Shown: in pieces, positions 40,816 through 49,690 of the stretch | Numbering within the stretch: position 1 is the stretch's first letter | How the letters are laid out: every line of letters starts with the position of its first letter | NCBI RefSeq assembly: GCF_024181285.1 | Contig: NZ_CP051201.1 | Coordinates: 1,736,001-1,800,000, forward strand | Length of the DNA stretch: 64,000 nucleotides | Direction: 5' to 3' | Source: Treponema sp. OMZ 790 | GTDB lineage: Bacteria; Spirochaetota; Spirochaetia; Treponematales; Treponemataceae | Position numbers and translations under genes: made by a program | Notes under the pieces: model-generated | Database searches by the model: none | What the model was told of the DNA's origin: nothing | The model's input: only the letters and a program-made list of their open reading frames with translations

Positions 40816-41874
40816 CTATCGAATCTTAAATAGAATTCCTAAAATCACAATCGTAATTAAGATTTGAATAATAACAAAACGGATTAAAACTTGAGTCGGC
40901 GACCATTGCAAATTCTTTTTCATGTGATCATGGAGCGGAAATCTGATATTCTTAAATATTTTGATTTTAAAAAAGCGGAGCATAACTACCTTTAAAATGC
41001 CTGTCCCGCCGTTGATTAAAATCACACCGCTAGTCATCAAAAGAATAAATGGGTTGCGTGAAATAATTACAAGAACTCCGATAAAAAAGCCGAGAGCGCG
41101 CGAACCTGCATCTCCCATGAGAACCTTACTCGGATAAGCATTGTGCCAGAGATAGCCTGTAAGGACTCCGCAGAGGGTAAAAATCATAACCGCCCATTTT
41201 GCACCCGTGTTGATATTGGGAATCAAAAGATAGGCAGCAACTTTAACATGACCTAAGACAAAATAAAAAACTACACCAAGGGAAACCAAGGCCAATAAAA
41301 TGAGAGTTCCGGAAAGGCCGTCAACTCCGTCGGTACAGTTTGTCGTATTAATCGAAATCCATAAAATAATTATGGAAACGGCAAAGAAAATAACGGGGTG
41401 CACATCAACAAGGCTGGATGTGAAGGGCAGCCAAAAGGAAACTTTACCTTCAAAATAAATATAAAAAACGACAAGAGCCGTAACTGCAGATAAAATAAAA
41501 TCCAATCCGCCTTTTAAATATTCTCCCCAAGATTTTTCGGACTTGTCATCTAAAAAACCTGTCATCATTACTGCAAAGGTTACCGCCAAAATAAGGCATT
41601 GTGTCAAAGTCGGTGTTATCAATAAAAAAACACAAATTATAAAAATAGAAATAAAAACTACGCCCCCGCCCGTAGGTTTACCTACGGCAGCTTCCGGGTT
41701 TACGGTAAATTCTCTTCCTCTGTCCTTGGGTAATTTAGAATAAAATTTAGGCAATAATAAAACGGTAATTAAAAAGCCTAAAAATAAGCCTAAAGAAATT
41801 AAAACGGCATAAGATTGTAAAAGTCTCATCGGTCCGAAATACGGGCCAAGTAATTCTGCAATGTGATATAACAT
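40816..41874 (-). CDS. mraY: Phospho-N-acetylmuramoyl-pentapeptide transferase
   Basis: A 352-residue polytopic membrane enzyme of peptidoglycan synthesis. It makes lipid I from UDP-MurNAc-pentapeptide and undecaprenyl phosphate. Motifs: KPTGGGVVFI, GFLDD (the Asp pair, about 99-103), NTTNCTDGVDGLSG with active-site Asp, and GDAGSRALGFFIG. About ten membrane helices. A -10 box TATAAT ends six bases before the ATG, so the transcript is probably leaderless. It is divergent from the DUF368 gene. Confidence 0.95.
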   Translation of the reverse strand: MLYHIAELLGPYFGPMRLLQSYAVLISLGLFLGFLITVLLLPKFYSKLPKDRGREFTVNPEAAVGKPTGGGVVFISIFIICVFLLITPTLTQCLILAVTFAVMMTGFLDDKSEKSWGEYLKGGLDFILSAVTALVVFYIYFEGKVSFWLPFTSSLVDVHPVIFFAVSIIILWISINTTNCTDGVDGLSGTLILLALVSLGVVFYFVLGHVKVAAYLLIPNINTGAKWAVMIFTLCGVLTGYLWHNAYPSKVLMGDAGSRALGFFIGVLVIISRNPFILLMTSGVILINGGTGILKVVMLRFFKIKIFKNIRFPLHDHMKKNLQWSPTQVLIRFVIIQILITIVILGILFKIR

Positions 41875-41880
41875 TTTTAT

Positions 41881-41910
41881 ATTATACCAAATTTTTATGC
41901 ACTATGTCTA
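41881..41910 (-). promoter_or_regulatory. mraY promoter, leaderless type
   Basis: On the minus strand: TAGACA, 18 bases, TATAAT. Only six bases separate the -10 from the ATG and there is no Shine-Dalgarno. Confidence 0.65.
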
Positions 41911-41915
41911 TTGTA

Positions 41916-41944
41916 TTGTCTATATTGTAAGATTTATGTATAAT
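41916..41944 (+). promoter_or_regulatory. DUF368 gene promoter, leaderless type
   Basis: TTGTCT, 17 bases, TATAAT on the plus strand, back to back with the mraY promoter. Six bases separate the -10 from ATG 41951, with no ribosome site. Confidence 0.65.
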
Positions 41945-41950
41945 ACTCAA

Positions 41951-42793
41951 ATGTTAAACTACATAAAAAAAATAATTGCAGGTATCGCTATAGGAATAGC
42001 AAATGTTATACCCGGAGTTTCAGGCGGAACGATAGCCGTAGTTTTCGGGGTTTACCCCGATCTTATCGGAGCGGCAAGCCTTGACATCAAAACCATCAAA
42101 ATAAATTTAAAAAGCTATCTTTGCCTCTTCGGAGGAGTTGCTTTAGGTGTTCTTCTTTTTGCACGTCTTTTCAAACTTGTTTATGAAAGATTTCCCGTAC
42201 AAACCAATTTCTTTTTTATAGGCCTCATTCTCGGAAGCATTTTTATAATTTTTGAATTTGTCCGCGAAAAAGAACAAAAATCTTCTTTAAAAACAATGGC
42301 CAAAATTATTTGGTTTTTTATAGGTTTAGGACTCATGCTTGCCCTTTACTTTTTTAAGGGAGCTGCAGTCTCGTCAAATTCTGCTATAGAAACATTGAAC
42401 CTTGGAAATTTTTTCCTATTGTTCTTTGCAGGTTTTGCAGGAGCTGCCGCAATGGTGATTCCCGGCGTATCAGGCTCCTTTCTTCTTTTGATAATGGGAG
42501 TTTATTATAGCGTAATTAAAGCCATTACCGACTTTAATATTCCCATTTTGATTCCCGTAGGCCTCGGAATCCTTGCCGGTATTTTCTTTTCGGCCCGCTT
42601 AATCGGCTTTTTAATGGAAAGGTTCCCTAAGATAACCTATGCTTTTATTTTAGGACTGGTCTTAGGTTCGGTCAGACATATGCTTCCCGACAGCTGACTA
42701 CAACCTTCAATGAGGCTGGCTGCAGTCCTCTGTATGCTTGCAGGCTACGGTCTGATAACGGTGTTTGAAAAGATGAAAAAGATGGAGATTTAA
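41951..42793 (+). pseudogene. DUF368 membrane protein with in-frame TGA
   Basis: A DUF368 polytopic protein: IAGIAIGIANVIPGVSGGTIAVVFG, a repeat of the same motif as AAMVIPGVSGSFLLLIMG, and a LGLVLGSVRHMLPDS end. TGA at 42695-42697 stops the protein at 248 residues. Without it the same frame continues 31 codons as LQPSMRLAAVLCMLAGYGLITVF, a clean last membrane helix, to TAA at 42791-42793, one base before the uraA ATG. So the full gene was probably about 280 residues and the TGA is a nonsense mutation or an error. I start at ATG 41951, just behind the promoter. Upstream in-frame ATGs lie in front of the -10 box. Confidence 0.75.
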
Positions 42794-42794
42794 T

Positions 42795-44057
42795 ATGCCG
42801 CACAAAAGAATTTATCAGGTTGATGAAAAAGTTCCGGCGGGACTTTTCTTACCTTTAAGTATTCAACATACATTTGCAATGTTCGGTGCCTCGGTTTTAG
42901 TTCCGATTATATTCGGAATTGATGCAGGCATAGTTCTATTTATGAACGGAGTCGGAACCCTCTTGTTTATAGCCGTAACAAAGGGAAAGGCACCTGCCTA
43001 CCTCGGCTCAAGCTTTGCCTTCTTAGGGCCGGCTTCTATCATTATATCTTCGCTGGGTTTTCAATATGCCCAAGGAGCCTTTATAGTAACAGGGCTTTTA
43101 GGCTGCTTGATTGCTCTTATAATTTATAAGTTTGGAACTTCATGGATAAATGTTATCCTTCCGCCGGCAGCTATGGGTGCTGTAGTTGCCTTAATCGGTT
43201 TTGAGCTTACGGAGCTTACAATAAGAGGCGGAAGTATAGGAGCAAACATCATGACAGGTTCAGTCTCTCATGCAGATGTAATTGTCTTTTTAATTACGAT
43301 AGGAGCAGCCGTCCTCGGCTCGGTTTTGTTCAAGGGATTTTTTTCTACAATCCCTATTTTAATAGCAAGCATTGCAGGTTACATTGCCGCAGCTTTTTTC
43401 GGTATGGTGAACTTTTCGATAATAAAAGAGGCGGGGCTTTTTACGGTTCCTCATTTCCAGCTTCCCAAATTCGATGTAGGAGCAGCCTTTACAATGCTGC
43501 CCGTACTCTTGGTCATCACAAGCGAACACATAAGTCATCAGGTTGTAACCTCCAACATCGTCGGACGCAATTTGTTAAAAGACCCGGGGCTTCACAGGAG
43601 CATCTTTGCAGATAATTTTTCGACAGCCCTTTCAGGCCTAGTCGGAGGAGTACCCACCACAACCTACGGCGAAAACATAGGCGTTATGGCAGTTACGGGC
43701 ATTTACAGCGTATACGTAATTGCAGGCGCGGCAATAATTTCTATTTGTATGGCATTTATAAGCCCGCTTGCAGCCCTGATCCGAACCGTGCCCGGGAATG
43801 TTATCGGCGGCATAACCTTCTTGCTCTATGGAATGATAGGAGCCTCAGGCATCCGCCTTTTGGTAGATTCAAAAGTAGATTATTCAAAATCGAAAAATCT
43901 CATCCTGACCTCGGTTGTCTTTACCACGGGTTTAAGCGGCCTCAGCATAAAATTCGGCGAAATCGAATTTAAGGGAATGGTACTCGCCTCCCTCGTCGCC
44001 GTCATTTTAAGCTTTATCTTCTTTGTCTTTGAAAAAATGGGAGTGCTGGAGGAGTAG
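42795..44057 (+). CDS. uraA: Uracil permease (NCS2 family)
   Basis: A 420-residue polytopic transporter. It has the NCS2 pattern: LPLSIQHTFAMFGASVLVPIIFG, AYLGSSFAFLGPASI, VLPPAAMGAVVALIGFEL, then the substrate-site motif LLVITSEHISHQVV (with the conserved Glu) and GGVPTTTYGENIGVMAVTG with the second Glu and the NCS2 signature. It imports uracil with protons. It follows the DUF368 gene by one base, in one operon. Confidence 0.93.
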   Translation: MPHKRIYQVDEKVPAGLFLPLSIQHTFAMFGASVLVPIIFGIDAGIVLFMNGVGTLLFIAVTKGKAPAYLGSSFAFLGPASIIISSLGFQYAQGAFIVTGLLGCLIALIIYKFGTSWINVILPPAAMGAVVALIGFELTELTIRGGSIGANIMTGSVSHADVIVFLITIGAAVLGSVLFKGFFSTIPILIASIAGYIAAAFFGMVNFSIIKEAGLFTVPHFQLPKFDVGAAFTMLPVLLVITSEHISHQVVTSNIVGRNLLKDPGLHRSIFADNFSTALSGLVGGVPTTTYGENIGVMAVTGIYSVYVIAGAAIISICMAFISPLAALIRTVPGNVIGGITFLLYGMIGASGIRLLVDSKVDYSKSKNLILTSVVFTTGLSGLSIKFGEIEFKGMVLASLVAVILSFIFFVFEKMGVLEE

Positions 44058-44061
44058 AAGA

Positions 44062-44712
44062 TTGGCAATAAATCAAAAAAAGCTTTTGTTTTTCCCTTTA
44101 AGCCTCATTCCGATTGCTATTATAATATCGAGCTGTAGAGTTTTTCCGTCTATCGGATTAAACACAAAAGAAAATTATGGGAAAAAGAATATCTTAATCA
44201 TGAGCGATATTTATTACCGTCAGACTTTTAATAACTGCGCACCCTATTCTGCAATGGCGGCGATAAATGTAATAACAAAAAAAGAAATCGATCCGGAGCT
44301 TTTAGCACGAGAAACAGGTTGGCGGATAAAAAACAATTTAACCATGCCACAGGGACTTATTCAAGTTTTACACAAGCATGGAATAAAAACAAAAGAAGCT
44401 GTTTTATCCGGATACACAGATGCCGAAAAAATTAATTGGATAAAAAATACAATTGATGAAGGTAAACCGATTATTTTTTTAATAAAAGCAAAAAGGGTCT
44501 TACATTATGTAACGGTAATAGGCTACGATGAAACAGGTTTTATTATTTATGACTCTCTTCAAGAGAAAACAAAATCAAATCCTCGAAAAACAATAAAAGA
44601 TAAACCGCAATATGACGGAAACCGTTATTACAAATACGAGGTCTTTCTAAAATTTTGGAATAGAGGCGGTTATAAAATATTCTTTAAAAATTGGGCATTG
44701 GTCTGCGGATAA
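44062..44712 (+). CDS. Lipoprotein with C39-like papain-fold peptidase domain
   Basis: A 216-residue protein. TTG 44062 is chosen as start because ggagtagaag precedes it and it gives a signal peptide ending in the lipobox IISSC. The mature part is a C39-like domain: RQTFNNCAPYSAMAAINVI (catalytic Cys), GIKTKEAVLSG, LHYVTVIGYDETGFIIYDSL (catalytic His and Asp). Members act on peptides, or bind them in degenerate form. It could mature or degrade extracytoplasmic peptides. It lies after uraA, 17 bases from its end to the last base before the lipoprotein reading frame's start. Confidence 0.72.
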   Translation: MAINQKKLLFFPLSLIPIAIIISSCRVFPSIGLNTKENYGKKNILIMSDIYYRQTFNNCAPYSAMAAINVITKKEIDPELLARETGWRIKNNLTMPQGLIQVLHKHGIKTKEAVLSGYTDAEKINWIKNTIDEGKPIIFLIKAKRVLHYVTVIGYDETGFIIYDSLQEKTKSNPRKTIKDKPQYDGNRYYKYEVFLKFWNRGGYKIFFKNWALVCG

Positions 44713-44751
44713 AATTCAGACTGCCCAATTACAAAAAAATAAAAAAACAGT

Positions 44752-44780
44752 TTGTTTTTTTGGTTAAAAGCTGCTATACT
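44752..44780 (+). promoter_or_regulatory. Promoter of the lipoprotein at 44817
   Basis: TTGTTT, 17 bases, TATACT, followed by a 36-base leader ending in taggaga. An A-rich/T-rich inverted repeat around 44741-44760 may also end the previous transcript. Confidence 0.65.
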
Positions 44781-44816
44781 GATATCGTATTTATAATCTT
44801 AACTTAGGAGAGAAAA

Positions 44817-45398
44817 ATGAAAAGAAAAATTGTTTTTTCGCTAATGGTGCTCGTACTGGCATTTTCGGTACAAGGCTGCTTTTTGTTGGACTCATCAACC
44901 ATGGACACACCGAAACCGGCTCCTATGACATTGGAGGTCGGAAGCCGAATAAACGGTAAAACGATTGTATGGGTTAACACAAGGGGTGATTCTTGGCGCT
45001 TTTTAGCTATAGGAGCACCCTCGAAACCTATACAATGGGCCAATGATGCAAGCAGATTTTTAAACGATAAAAATATGGCTCCGGAAATGGGAAAAGGAAA
45101 AGCTAATACCCTATATCTGACAGGTGAATTTAGTTCTCACGCGCACACAGTATCCAATAATGCGGCTATTTACTGCAGATCGGTAGGCGGCTGGCTCCCA
45201 TCGCGTGATGAGGCCGAAAAAATTATTCCTTTTGCAAATAAAAACTTTTGGACTTCAACCGCCGAAAAAACATCAAAAGCCTTTTATTATGATGTAACAA
45301 CAAGAAGCTTTAAAGCAGAATTTAGAAATGAAAGAGACAAGATTGTAACCATCCCTGTTTACTACCTTGATTCAAACGGAAATGAGGTTAATCCTTAA
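44817..45398 (+). CDS. Lipoprotein of unknown function (193 aa)
   Basis: A 193-residue lipoprotein: signal peptide with lipobox SVQGC (Cys 21), then a Pro/Thr linker and a globular part with GWLPSRDEAEKIIP and FWTSTAEKTSKAFYY. The GxLPSxxE and FWTSTE patterns recall the DUF1566/Fib_succ_major fold of spirochaete and Bacteroidetes surface proteins, but the match is weak. It has its own promoter and a strong terminator. Confidence 0.72.
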   Translation: MKRKIVFSLMVLVLAFSVQGCFLLDSSTMDTPKPAPMTLEVGSRINGKTIVWVNTRGDSWRFLAIGAPSKPIQWANDASRFLNDKNMAPEMGKGKANTLYLTGEFSSHAHTVSNNAAIYCRSVGGWLPSRDEAEKIIPFANKNFWTSTAEKTSKAFYYDVTTRSFKAEFRNERDKIVTIPVYYLDSNGNEVNP

Positions 45399-45426
45399 AG
45401 ATTAGACCGCTTAGAATTTCGATTAT

Positions 45427-45459
45427 AAGGCTGTTCAAAAAATTGAACAGCCTTTTTTT
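45427..45459. terminator. Strong bidirectional terminator
   Basis: A perfect 12-bp stem (aaggctgttcaa with ttgaacagcctt) around a four-A loop, with T after it on the plus strand and T-rich sequence on the other side as well. It separates the lipoprotein gene from the converging YibE/F-type gene. Confidence 0.92.
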
Positions 45460-46654
45460 AATTCTTCCTAAAAATATTTACGAGGTTGACGGTTATAGGA
45501 ATCGTGCAAATTAAACCTATACTCCCCGAAACGGCCCGCAATATCTCGGCAGATAAAAGCTCCAAGTTTATAATTTCCGTAAAGCCGTTGGAAAAAATTA
45601 TAAAGAGTAAGAGCACGGGGATTGATGTACTCACATAGGCCAAAATAAGAGTGTTTGACATAGAACCTATTATATCCCGGCCTATATTCATTCCGGATTT
45701 TACAAGCTGCTTATTCGAAATCTTAGGACTTACAGAAATTATTTCCCACATTGCAGAAGAAACGGACATGGCGACATCCATGACAGCCCCAAGGGAACCT
45801 ATCATAATACCTGCAAATAAAAGGCCCTGATAATCTATCTTACGGTATTGGGGAACGAAGGCCAGCATTTGGGCATCCTCATTTCCTAAACCCGAGAGGC
45901 TTAGAATTTTACCTGCAACAAAGGCAAAAAGGCCTGCAATAATAACCCCGCCTATGGTTCCTAAAATAGCCGTATAGGTCTTTTTGTTCTTCCCCGAAAT
46001 TATAAAAAGAGTAATTACTGAAGCAGAGCTGCAAATTATAACAGCCCAAAGCATAGGATTATAGCCTCGAATTATAAAAGGAAGGAAGAGGCCGAATATA
46101 AGGCCCACGGTAAGCCCAAGAGAGATAAGGGCCTTTACTCCGTTTTTTTTGCCGACAAAGATTAAAACCGAAGCAAAGATCATAATAAGAGCATAGACCT
46201 TATAATCCCTTGCTCTTTCATAAATGCGTAAATTGTTTACCTTTCCGGTTTCGTCTTCATCCAGCTGCAAGATGAGTTTTTCGTTTACCTTAAAAATAAG
46301 TTTATAAGGAATTGCAAGCTCTATAGTATTCCTGATTGTGTAAACCTCTCCTTTGTGCTTACCCGTTAAAATCTTAACCTTTAAATGCTGGTAGCGGAAG
46401 TCCGATTCTATAGGAATATCGGGGCGGCTCTCCTTTGTGTCGTCATAGACGATTTCGATAACCTTGGCCTTAACAGCCTTGCTTTTCGGAGCATTTATAT
46501 GAGCATCATAGTATTGGCTTAAACCCTTGTATTTATTTTCCATGTCTTTAGACAGGTCGTTAGACCGGTCGTTAGAAGAAGGTTGCCCTGTATCTTCCGC
46601 AGATAGATTAAAGCATAGAAGAAGGCTTACAATAAAAGCGAAAATATGTTTCAT
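45458..46654 (-). CDS. YibE/F family membrane protein
   Basis: A 398-residue protein: signal peptide, about 110 soluble residues (a beta-rich, OB-like part with LKVKILTGKHKGEVYTIRNTI), then about eight membrane helices. The YibE/F signature GSLGAVMDVAMSVSSAMWEI occurs near residue 285. The function is unknown, and in some bacteria the family is a putative transporter. Its end abuts the terminator at 45427-45459. Confidence 0.85.
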   Translation of the reverse strand: MKHIFAFIVSLLLCFNLSAEDTGQPSSNDRSNDLSKDMENKYKGLSQYYDAHINAPKSKAVKAKVIEIVYDDTKESRPDIPIESDFRYQHLKVKILTGKHKGEVYTIRNTIELAIPYKLIFKVNEKLILQLDEDETGKVNNLRIYERARDYKVYALIMIFASVLIFVGKKNGVKALISLGLTVGLIFGLFLPFIIRGYNPMLWAVIICSSASVITLFIISGKNKKTYTAILGTIGGVIIAGLFAFVAGKILSLSGLGNEDAQMLAFVPQYRKIDYQGLLFAGIMIGSLGAVMDVAMSVSSAMWEIISVSPKISNKQLVKSGMNIGRDIIGSMSNTLILAYVSTSIPVLLLFIIFSNGFTEIINLELLSAEILRAVSGSIGLICTIPITVNLVNIFRKN

Positions 46655-46729
46655 GTTTGATTCCGGACGATTTGATTTTAAGAAAAAAGCGGTGCAAGAA
46701 TTTTCTACACCGCTTTAATTAAGTTCCTG

Positions 46730-48331
46730 TTATTTGCTTATATCTTTAATATAATCTACAGGAATGGGTTTAATTTTTTTAGCCTTTTTGATTGCGTCGA
46801 TAAGGGCATCCCTTATGGATACGCTTTCGGCAGAGTTTTCAGCCTTAGAAAAATCGTAAGAGTCTCCTCCCGTAAACATAAAGCTGTTTACTACAACCTT
46901 ATATTTTTTATTCATGTCGAGGGGAGTTCCATCCATAAGAGTAATCTTTGTAATTCTGTTTTCAAAGGGCTTTTTGCCGTCATATTCTACCCTAAGTCCT
47001 GCAAATTGACCGTCTGTAACATTAGGATTCATAATACCGTGATCAATAGCTTTTTTAATCTCGGAACCGGGAAGATCGAAAACGACGAGGTAGTTATCAA
47101 AGGGCATAATCTCATAGAGGTCTCCTACAGTGATATTGCCTGCTGCAAGGGTTCGGCGTAAGCCTCCTCCGTTTTGAATGGCAATATCGACCTTTCCCAG
47201 CTGTCGCTGAACCTCGGCAGCCCATGCACCCAAGGCAGTGTTGCTTCCCTTTTCGCTTCGCTCATGAGCAAACTCGGCCTCGGCAATACCGATAACTTCA
47301 CCCATAATAGGTTTCAGCTCGGTATCAAATTTTGTATAGAGGGCCTTGCCTTTTGCATCTTCGATAAGAGAATCCTTGTGCTTGTAGATTTCGTCTACCA
47401 TTGGTTCAATCTTTACAATCTTGTTTTTTTCTCCGAAGGTGATGCTGAGTTTACCTACAGCCCGGCCGTGACAATAAGCTTGAAGTATGGGCATACCGTT
47501 TGCTTCTCCTGCAACGGTTTGATGGCTGTGAGCCGAAAGAACTGCATCCATGCCCTTAATTTCGGTAAGCTTAACGGCATTTCCGCTTATCTTTCCGTCT
47601 TTTTGGAATGAATCGATGTGGGTTAGGGCAATAATTGCATCAGGCTTACCTTCCTTGGCCTTTCCTGCCAAAAGATAGTCCACCCATTCTTGACCTGTTT
47701 TTACGGGGTCGGTAAACTCCAAACCGCTTACATGCTCGGCACTGGTCAAGACAGCCGTATCGGGATGAGCAAGACCGATAAAGGCAATCTTGTAGTTTCC
47801 TTTGTTTATAATTGAGTAGGGTTTTGCCCAAGACACAGGCTTTCCGCTCTTTTTTTCGACAATGTTAGCAGCCAAGAAGGTAAAGTTTCCGTCCTTTTGC
47901 CACTTTGTCATTCGGTTTGAACCCCAGTCAAATTCATGGTTACCTACGGCACAAACCTTAACATTCATCGCCCTCATCATGGCAGAAACGGGAGCTCCAT
48001 AGGTTAGATTGGATATGGCAGTTCCCTGATAGTTGTCGCCTCCTGCAACCACAATGGTGTTCGGGTTTTCCATTCCGGCAGTGCGGACATAGCCTATCAT
48101 CTTGGCCATACCTGCATTTTTTCCCTTTCCGGGACGGGTATCTTCTGCAACATTTCCGTGAAAGTCGTTAAAAAGAAGAATATCGACTTGATTTGCAGGG
48201 GCCTTTGCCTCAATACCTGCATCCTGACCGCTTACATCGTGGGATTCGGTTTCACATCCTGTAAAGGCAATACCAAGAATGAGAATCATCATCACACAAC
48301 AAAAAGCTTTAAAGAATTTACTGTGTTTCAT
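46730..48331 (-). CDS. 5'-nucleotidase family lipoprotein
   Basis: A 533-residue lipoprotein: signal peptide with lipobox AFTGC, then the calcineurin-like metallophosphatase domain (VDILLFNDFHGN, VAGGDNYQG, CAVGNHEFDWG, IALTHID and LSAHSHQTV, the metal ligands), and a C-terminal 5'-nucleotidase domain with NTALGAWAAEV, IAIQNGGGLR and MPFDNYLVVFDLPG. It should dephosphorylate nucleotides on the cell surface or in the periplasm to feed uptake. I use the second ATG (48331), better spaced from aggag. Confidence 0.92.
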   Translation of the reverse strand: MKHSKFFKAFCCVMMILILGIAFTGCETESHDVSGQDAGIEAKAPANQVDILLFNDFHGNVAEDTRPGKGKNAGMAKMIGYVRTAGMENPNTIVVAGGDNYQGTAISNLTYGAPVSAMMRAMNVKVCAVGNHEFDWGSNRMTKWQKDGNFTFLAANIVEKKSGKPVSWAKPYSIINKGNYKIAFIGLAHPDTAVLTSAEHVSGLEFTDPVKTGQEWVDYLLAGKAKEGKPDAIIALTHIDSFQKDGKISGNAVKLTEIKGMDAVLSAHSHQTVAGEANGMPILQAYCHGRAVGKLSITFGEKNKIVKIEPMVDEIYKHKDSLIEDAKGKALYTKFDTELKPIMGEVIGIAEAEFAHERSEKGSNTALGAWAAEVQRQLGKVDIAIQNGGGLRRTLAAGNITVGDLYEIMPFDNYLVVFDLPGSEIKKAIDHGIMNPNVTDGQFAGLRVEYDGKKPFENRITKITLMDGTPLDMNKKYKVVVNSFMFTGGDSYDFSKAENSAESVSIRDALIDAIKKAKKIKPIPVDYIKDISK

Positions 48332-48428
48332 AAGCATACTCCTAATAGTTCATTTATAGTTGAATTATACACCAGTATAGAAAAAATTACAAGTTTTCCT
48401 AATTCCTAATTATGAATTACCCATTCAA

Positions 48429-49091
48429 TTAAGGTGCTTCATCTATTCTGCCTGCGGGTACGCCTGAGGCGGTGAGGAGGGCTTTTACGCCTGTACCCGT
48501 TTTAACCTTAAAGCGGCCTGTTGTATGGTAAAAGGCGTTGGTGCCGATTGCCGTAAGGGGCGGGTTGTTGCACAACCGAAGGTCAAAGTATTCTACCTTA
48601 TTGCAGCTCTGAAACGCCCCCTTGCCCAAAGAGGCAAGGCTTGCAGGAAACTGCACCGTTCCCGTCATTTTGCAGCCTTCAAAGGCATAGTTGCCGATTG
48701 TAAGCGGCTTTGTACACTTGGAAAAATCGAGGGAGCTTACTTTAAAGCAAAAGCTAAAAGCACTTTCACCGATTTTGGTAAGGTTTTCGGGAAGATGCAC
48801 CTCCGTTATGCCGGTACATTCATAAAAAGCATAGTCGGCAATTTCGGTAATGTCTTCAGGTACGCGCAATATGCCTGCAGGTTTTGCGCCCGTATAGCCT
48901 TTAAGCACGGTGCCTTGAATGTTTAATTGTGAAAGAGGTATGGTGATTTCTCCGCCGGAACTTGTACCCCCACCCATGTTACCTCCTCCTGCCGCATTGG
49001 GGCAGGCGGTAACCATGAGGGCGAACAATGATGCGGCAAGCACGATGACTGCCGCCCTAATAAATGCGTTTTGTTTAAAAAATGCTTTCAT
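48429..49091 (-). CDS. BspA-like leucine-rich repeat lipoprotein
   Basis: A 220-residue lipoprotein: signal peptide ending VTAC, a Gly/Ser linker (about 30-48), and four or so LRR_5/BspA-type repeats with the IxxYAFxxCxxLxxVxLP pattern (for example ITEIADYAFYECTGITEVHLPENLTKIGESAFSFC). Oral treponemes carry many such proteins that bind host matrix or partner bacteria. It is short for the class, and the C-terminal repeat is irregular. Confidence 0.85.
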   Translation of the reverse strand: MKAFFKQNAFIRAAVIVLAASLFALMVTACPNAAGGGNMGGGTSSGGEITIPLSQLNIQGTVLKGYTGAKPAGILRVPEDITEIADYAFYECTGITEVHLPENLTKIGESAFSFCFKVSSLDFSKCTKPLTIGNYAFEGCKMTGTVQFPASLASLGKGAFQSCNKVEYFDLRLCNNPPLTAIGTNAFYHTTGRFKVKTGTGVKALLTASGVPAGRIDEAP

Positions 49092-49124
49092 AGAATCCCT
49101 CCATAATTTTTAGGTATGATAAGC

Positions 49125-49259
49125 TCATAGCCTTTGATACTGATCTTTCGCATAGCCGTAGCTGTGTGCATGAACATCCGCAATACAGTCGCGGTCGTTG
49201 TCTTTGGTCAGCGTGTTCGGTCTTAAATACACTTCCCAAACGCTTTTCTTTTTTGCCAT
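49125..49259 (-). CDS. Short HU-like remnant protein (44 aa)
   Basis: A 44-residue frame with an ideal aggagg site 6 bases before ATG 49259. The sequence VYLRPNTLTKDNDRDCIADV recalls the opening of HU-related DNA-binding domains seen in treponemes and Bacteroidetes (x-x-x-R-P-N-x-L-T-K-D). It ends soon after, so it is probably a fragment of that family. The gene may be dead or encode a very short peptide. Confidence 0.5.
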   Translation of the reverse strand: MAKKKSVWEVYLRPNTLTKDNDRDCIADVHAHSYGYAKDQYQRL

Positions 49260-49690
49260 TTGTTCCTCCTAATGAGTTTTTTATAATTAACCGCTAAGGG
49301 CGCCAAGGACGCCAAGAAATTTGAGGCAGATGTTGTGAGATATTCTTTAATTACCCTTTGCGAAGTTGAGCGAAGCTCAACGCTTTGCGATCTTTGCGGT
49401 TTATTTAAAAGAGTGCCGAGTAATTATGGGGGCGGTTTCGGTTTTGTCAAGTACCTTGACGGTTTTTTGAGAATATTTATTTATTATACTGTTTAATAGG
49501 TTTGTGTTCCCCTTCATACTTACATTATATAACACTTTTTGTCGAATAACAACTTTTTGGGGAAAGTTTTTTGTAATTTATTTTGATAAAGGACGAATGG
49601 CGGAAATGCCGAATGACGAACGGCGAGTGAAGGGAAGTTCGAACTTCTTACTTCGACATTCGAACTTTGTATTTCGTACTTCGCACTTCG
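49260..49690. other. Intergenic region with small repeats
   Basis: No gene seen. It contains a short palindrome, gtcaag-tac-cttgac (49446-49460), a gttgagc-gaa-gctcaac hairpin near 49364-49380, and between about 49638 and 49690 a run of imperfect repeats built on acttcg and ttcgaac, which continues toward the end of the Rpn-family gene. It looks like repeat-rich spacer. Confidence 0.55.

Noticed and set aside
42695..42697. Selenocysteine codon in DUF368
   Set aside because: The family has no known Sec member and no convincing SECIS stem directly after the TGA was found. Nonsense mutation preferred.
49638..49690. Small gene in the acttcg repeat region
   Set aside because: Frames are short, repeat-derived and have no ribosome sites.
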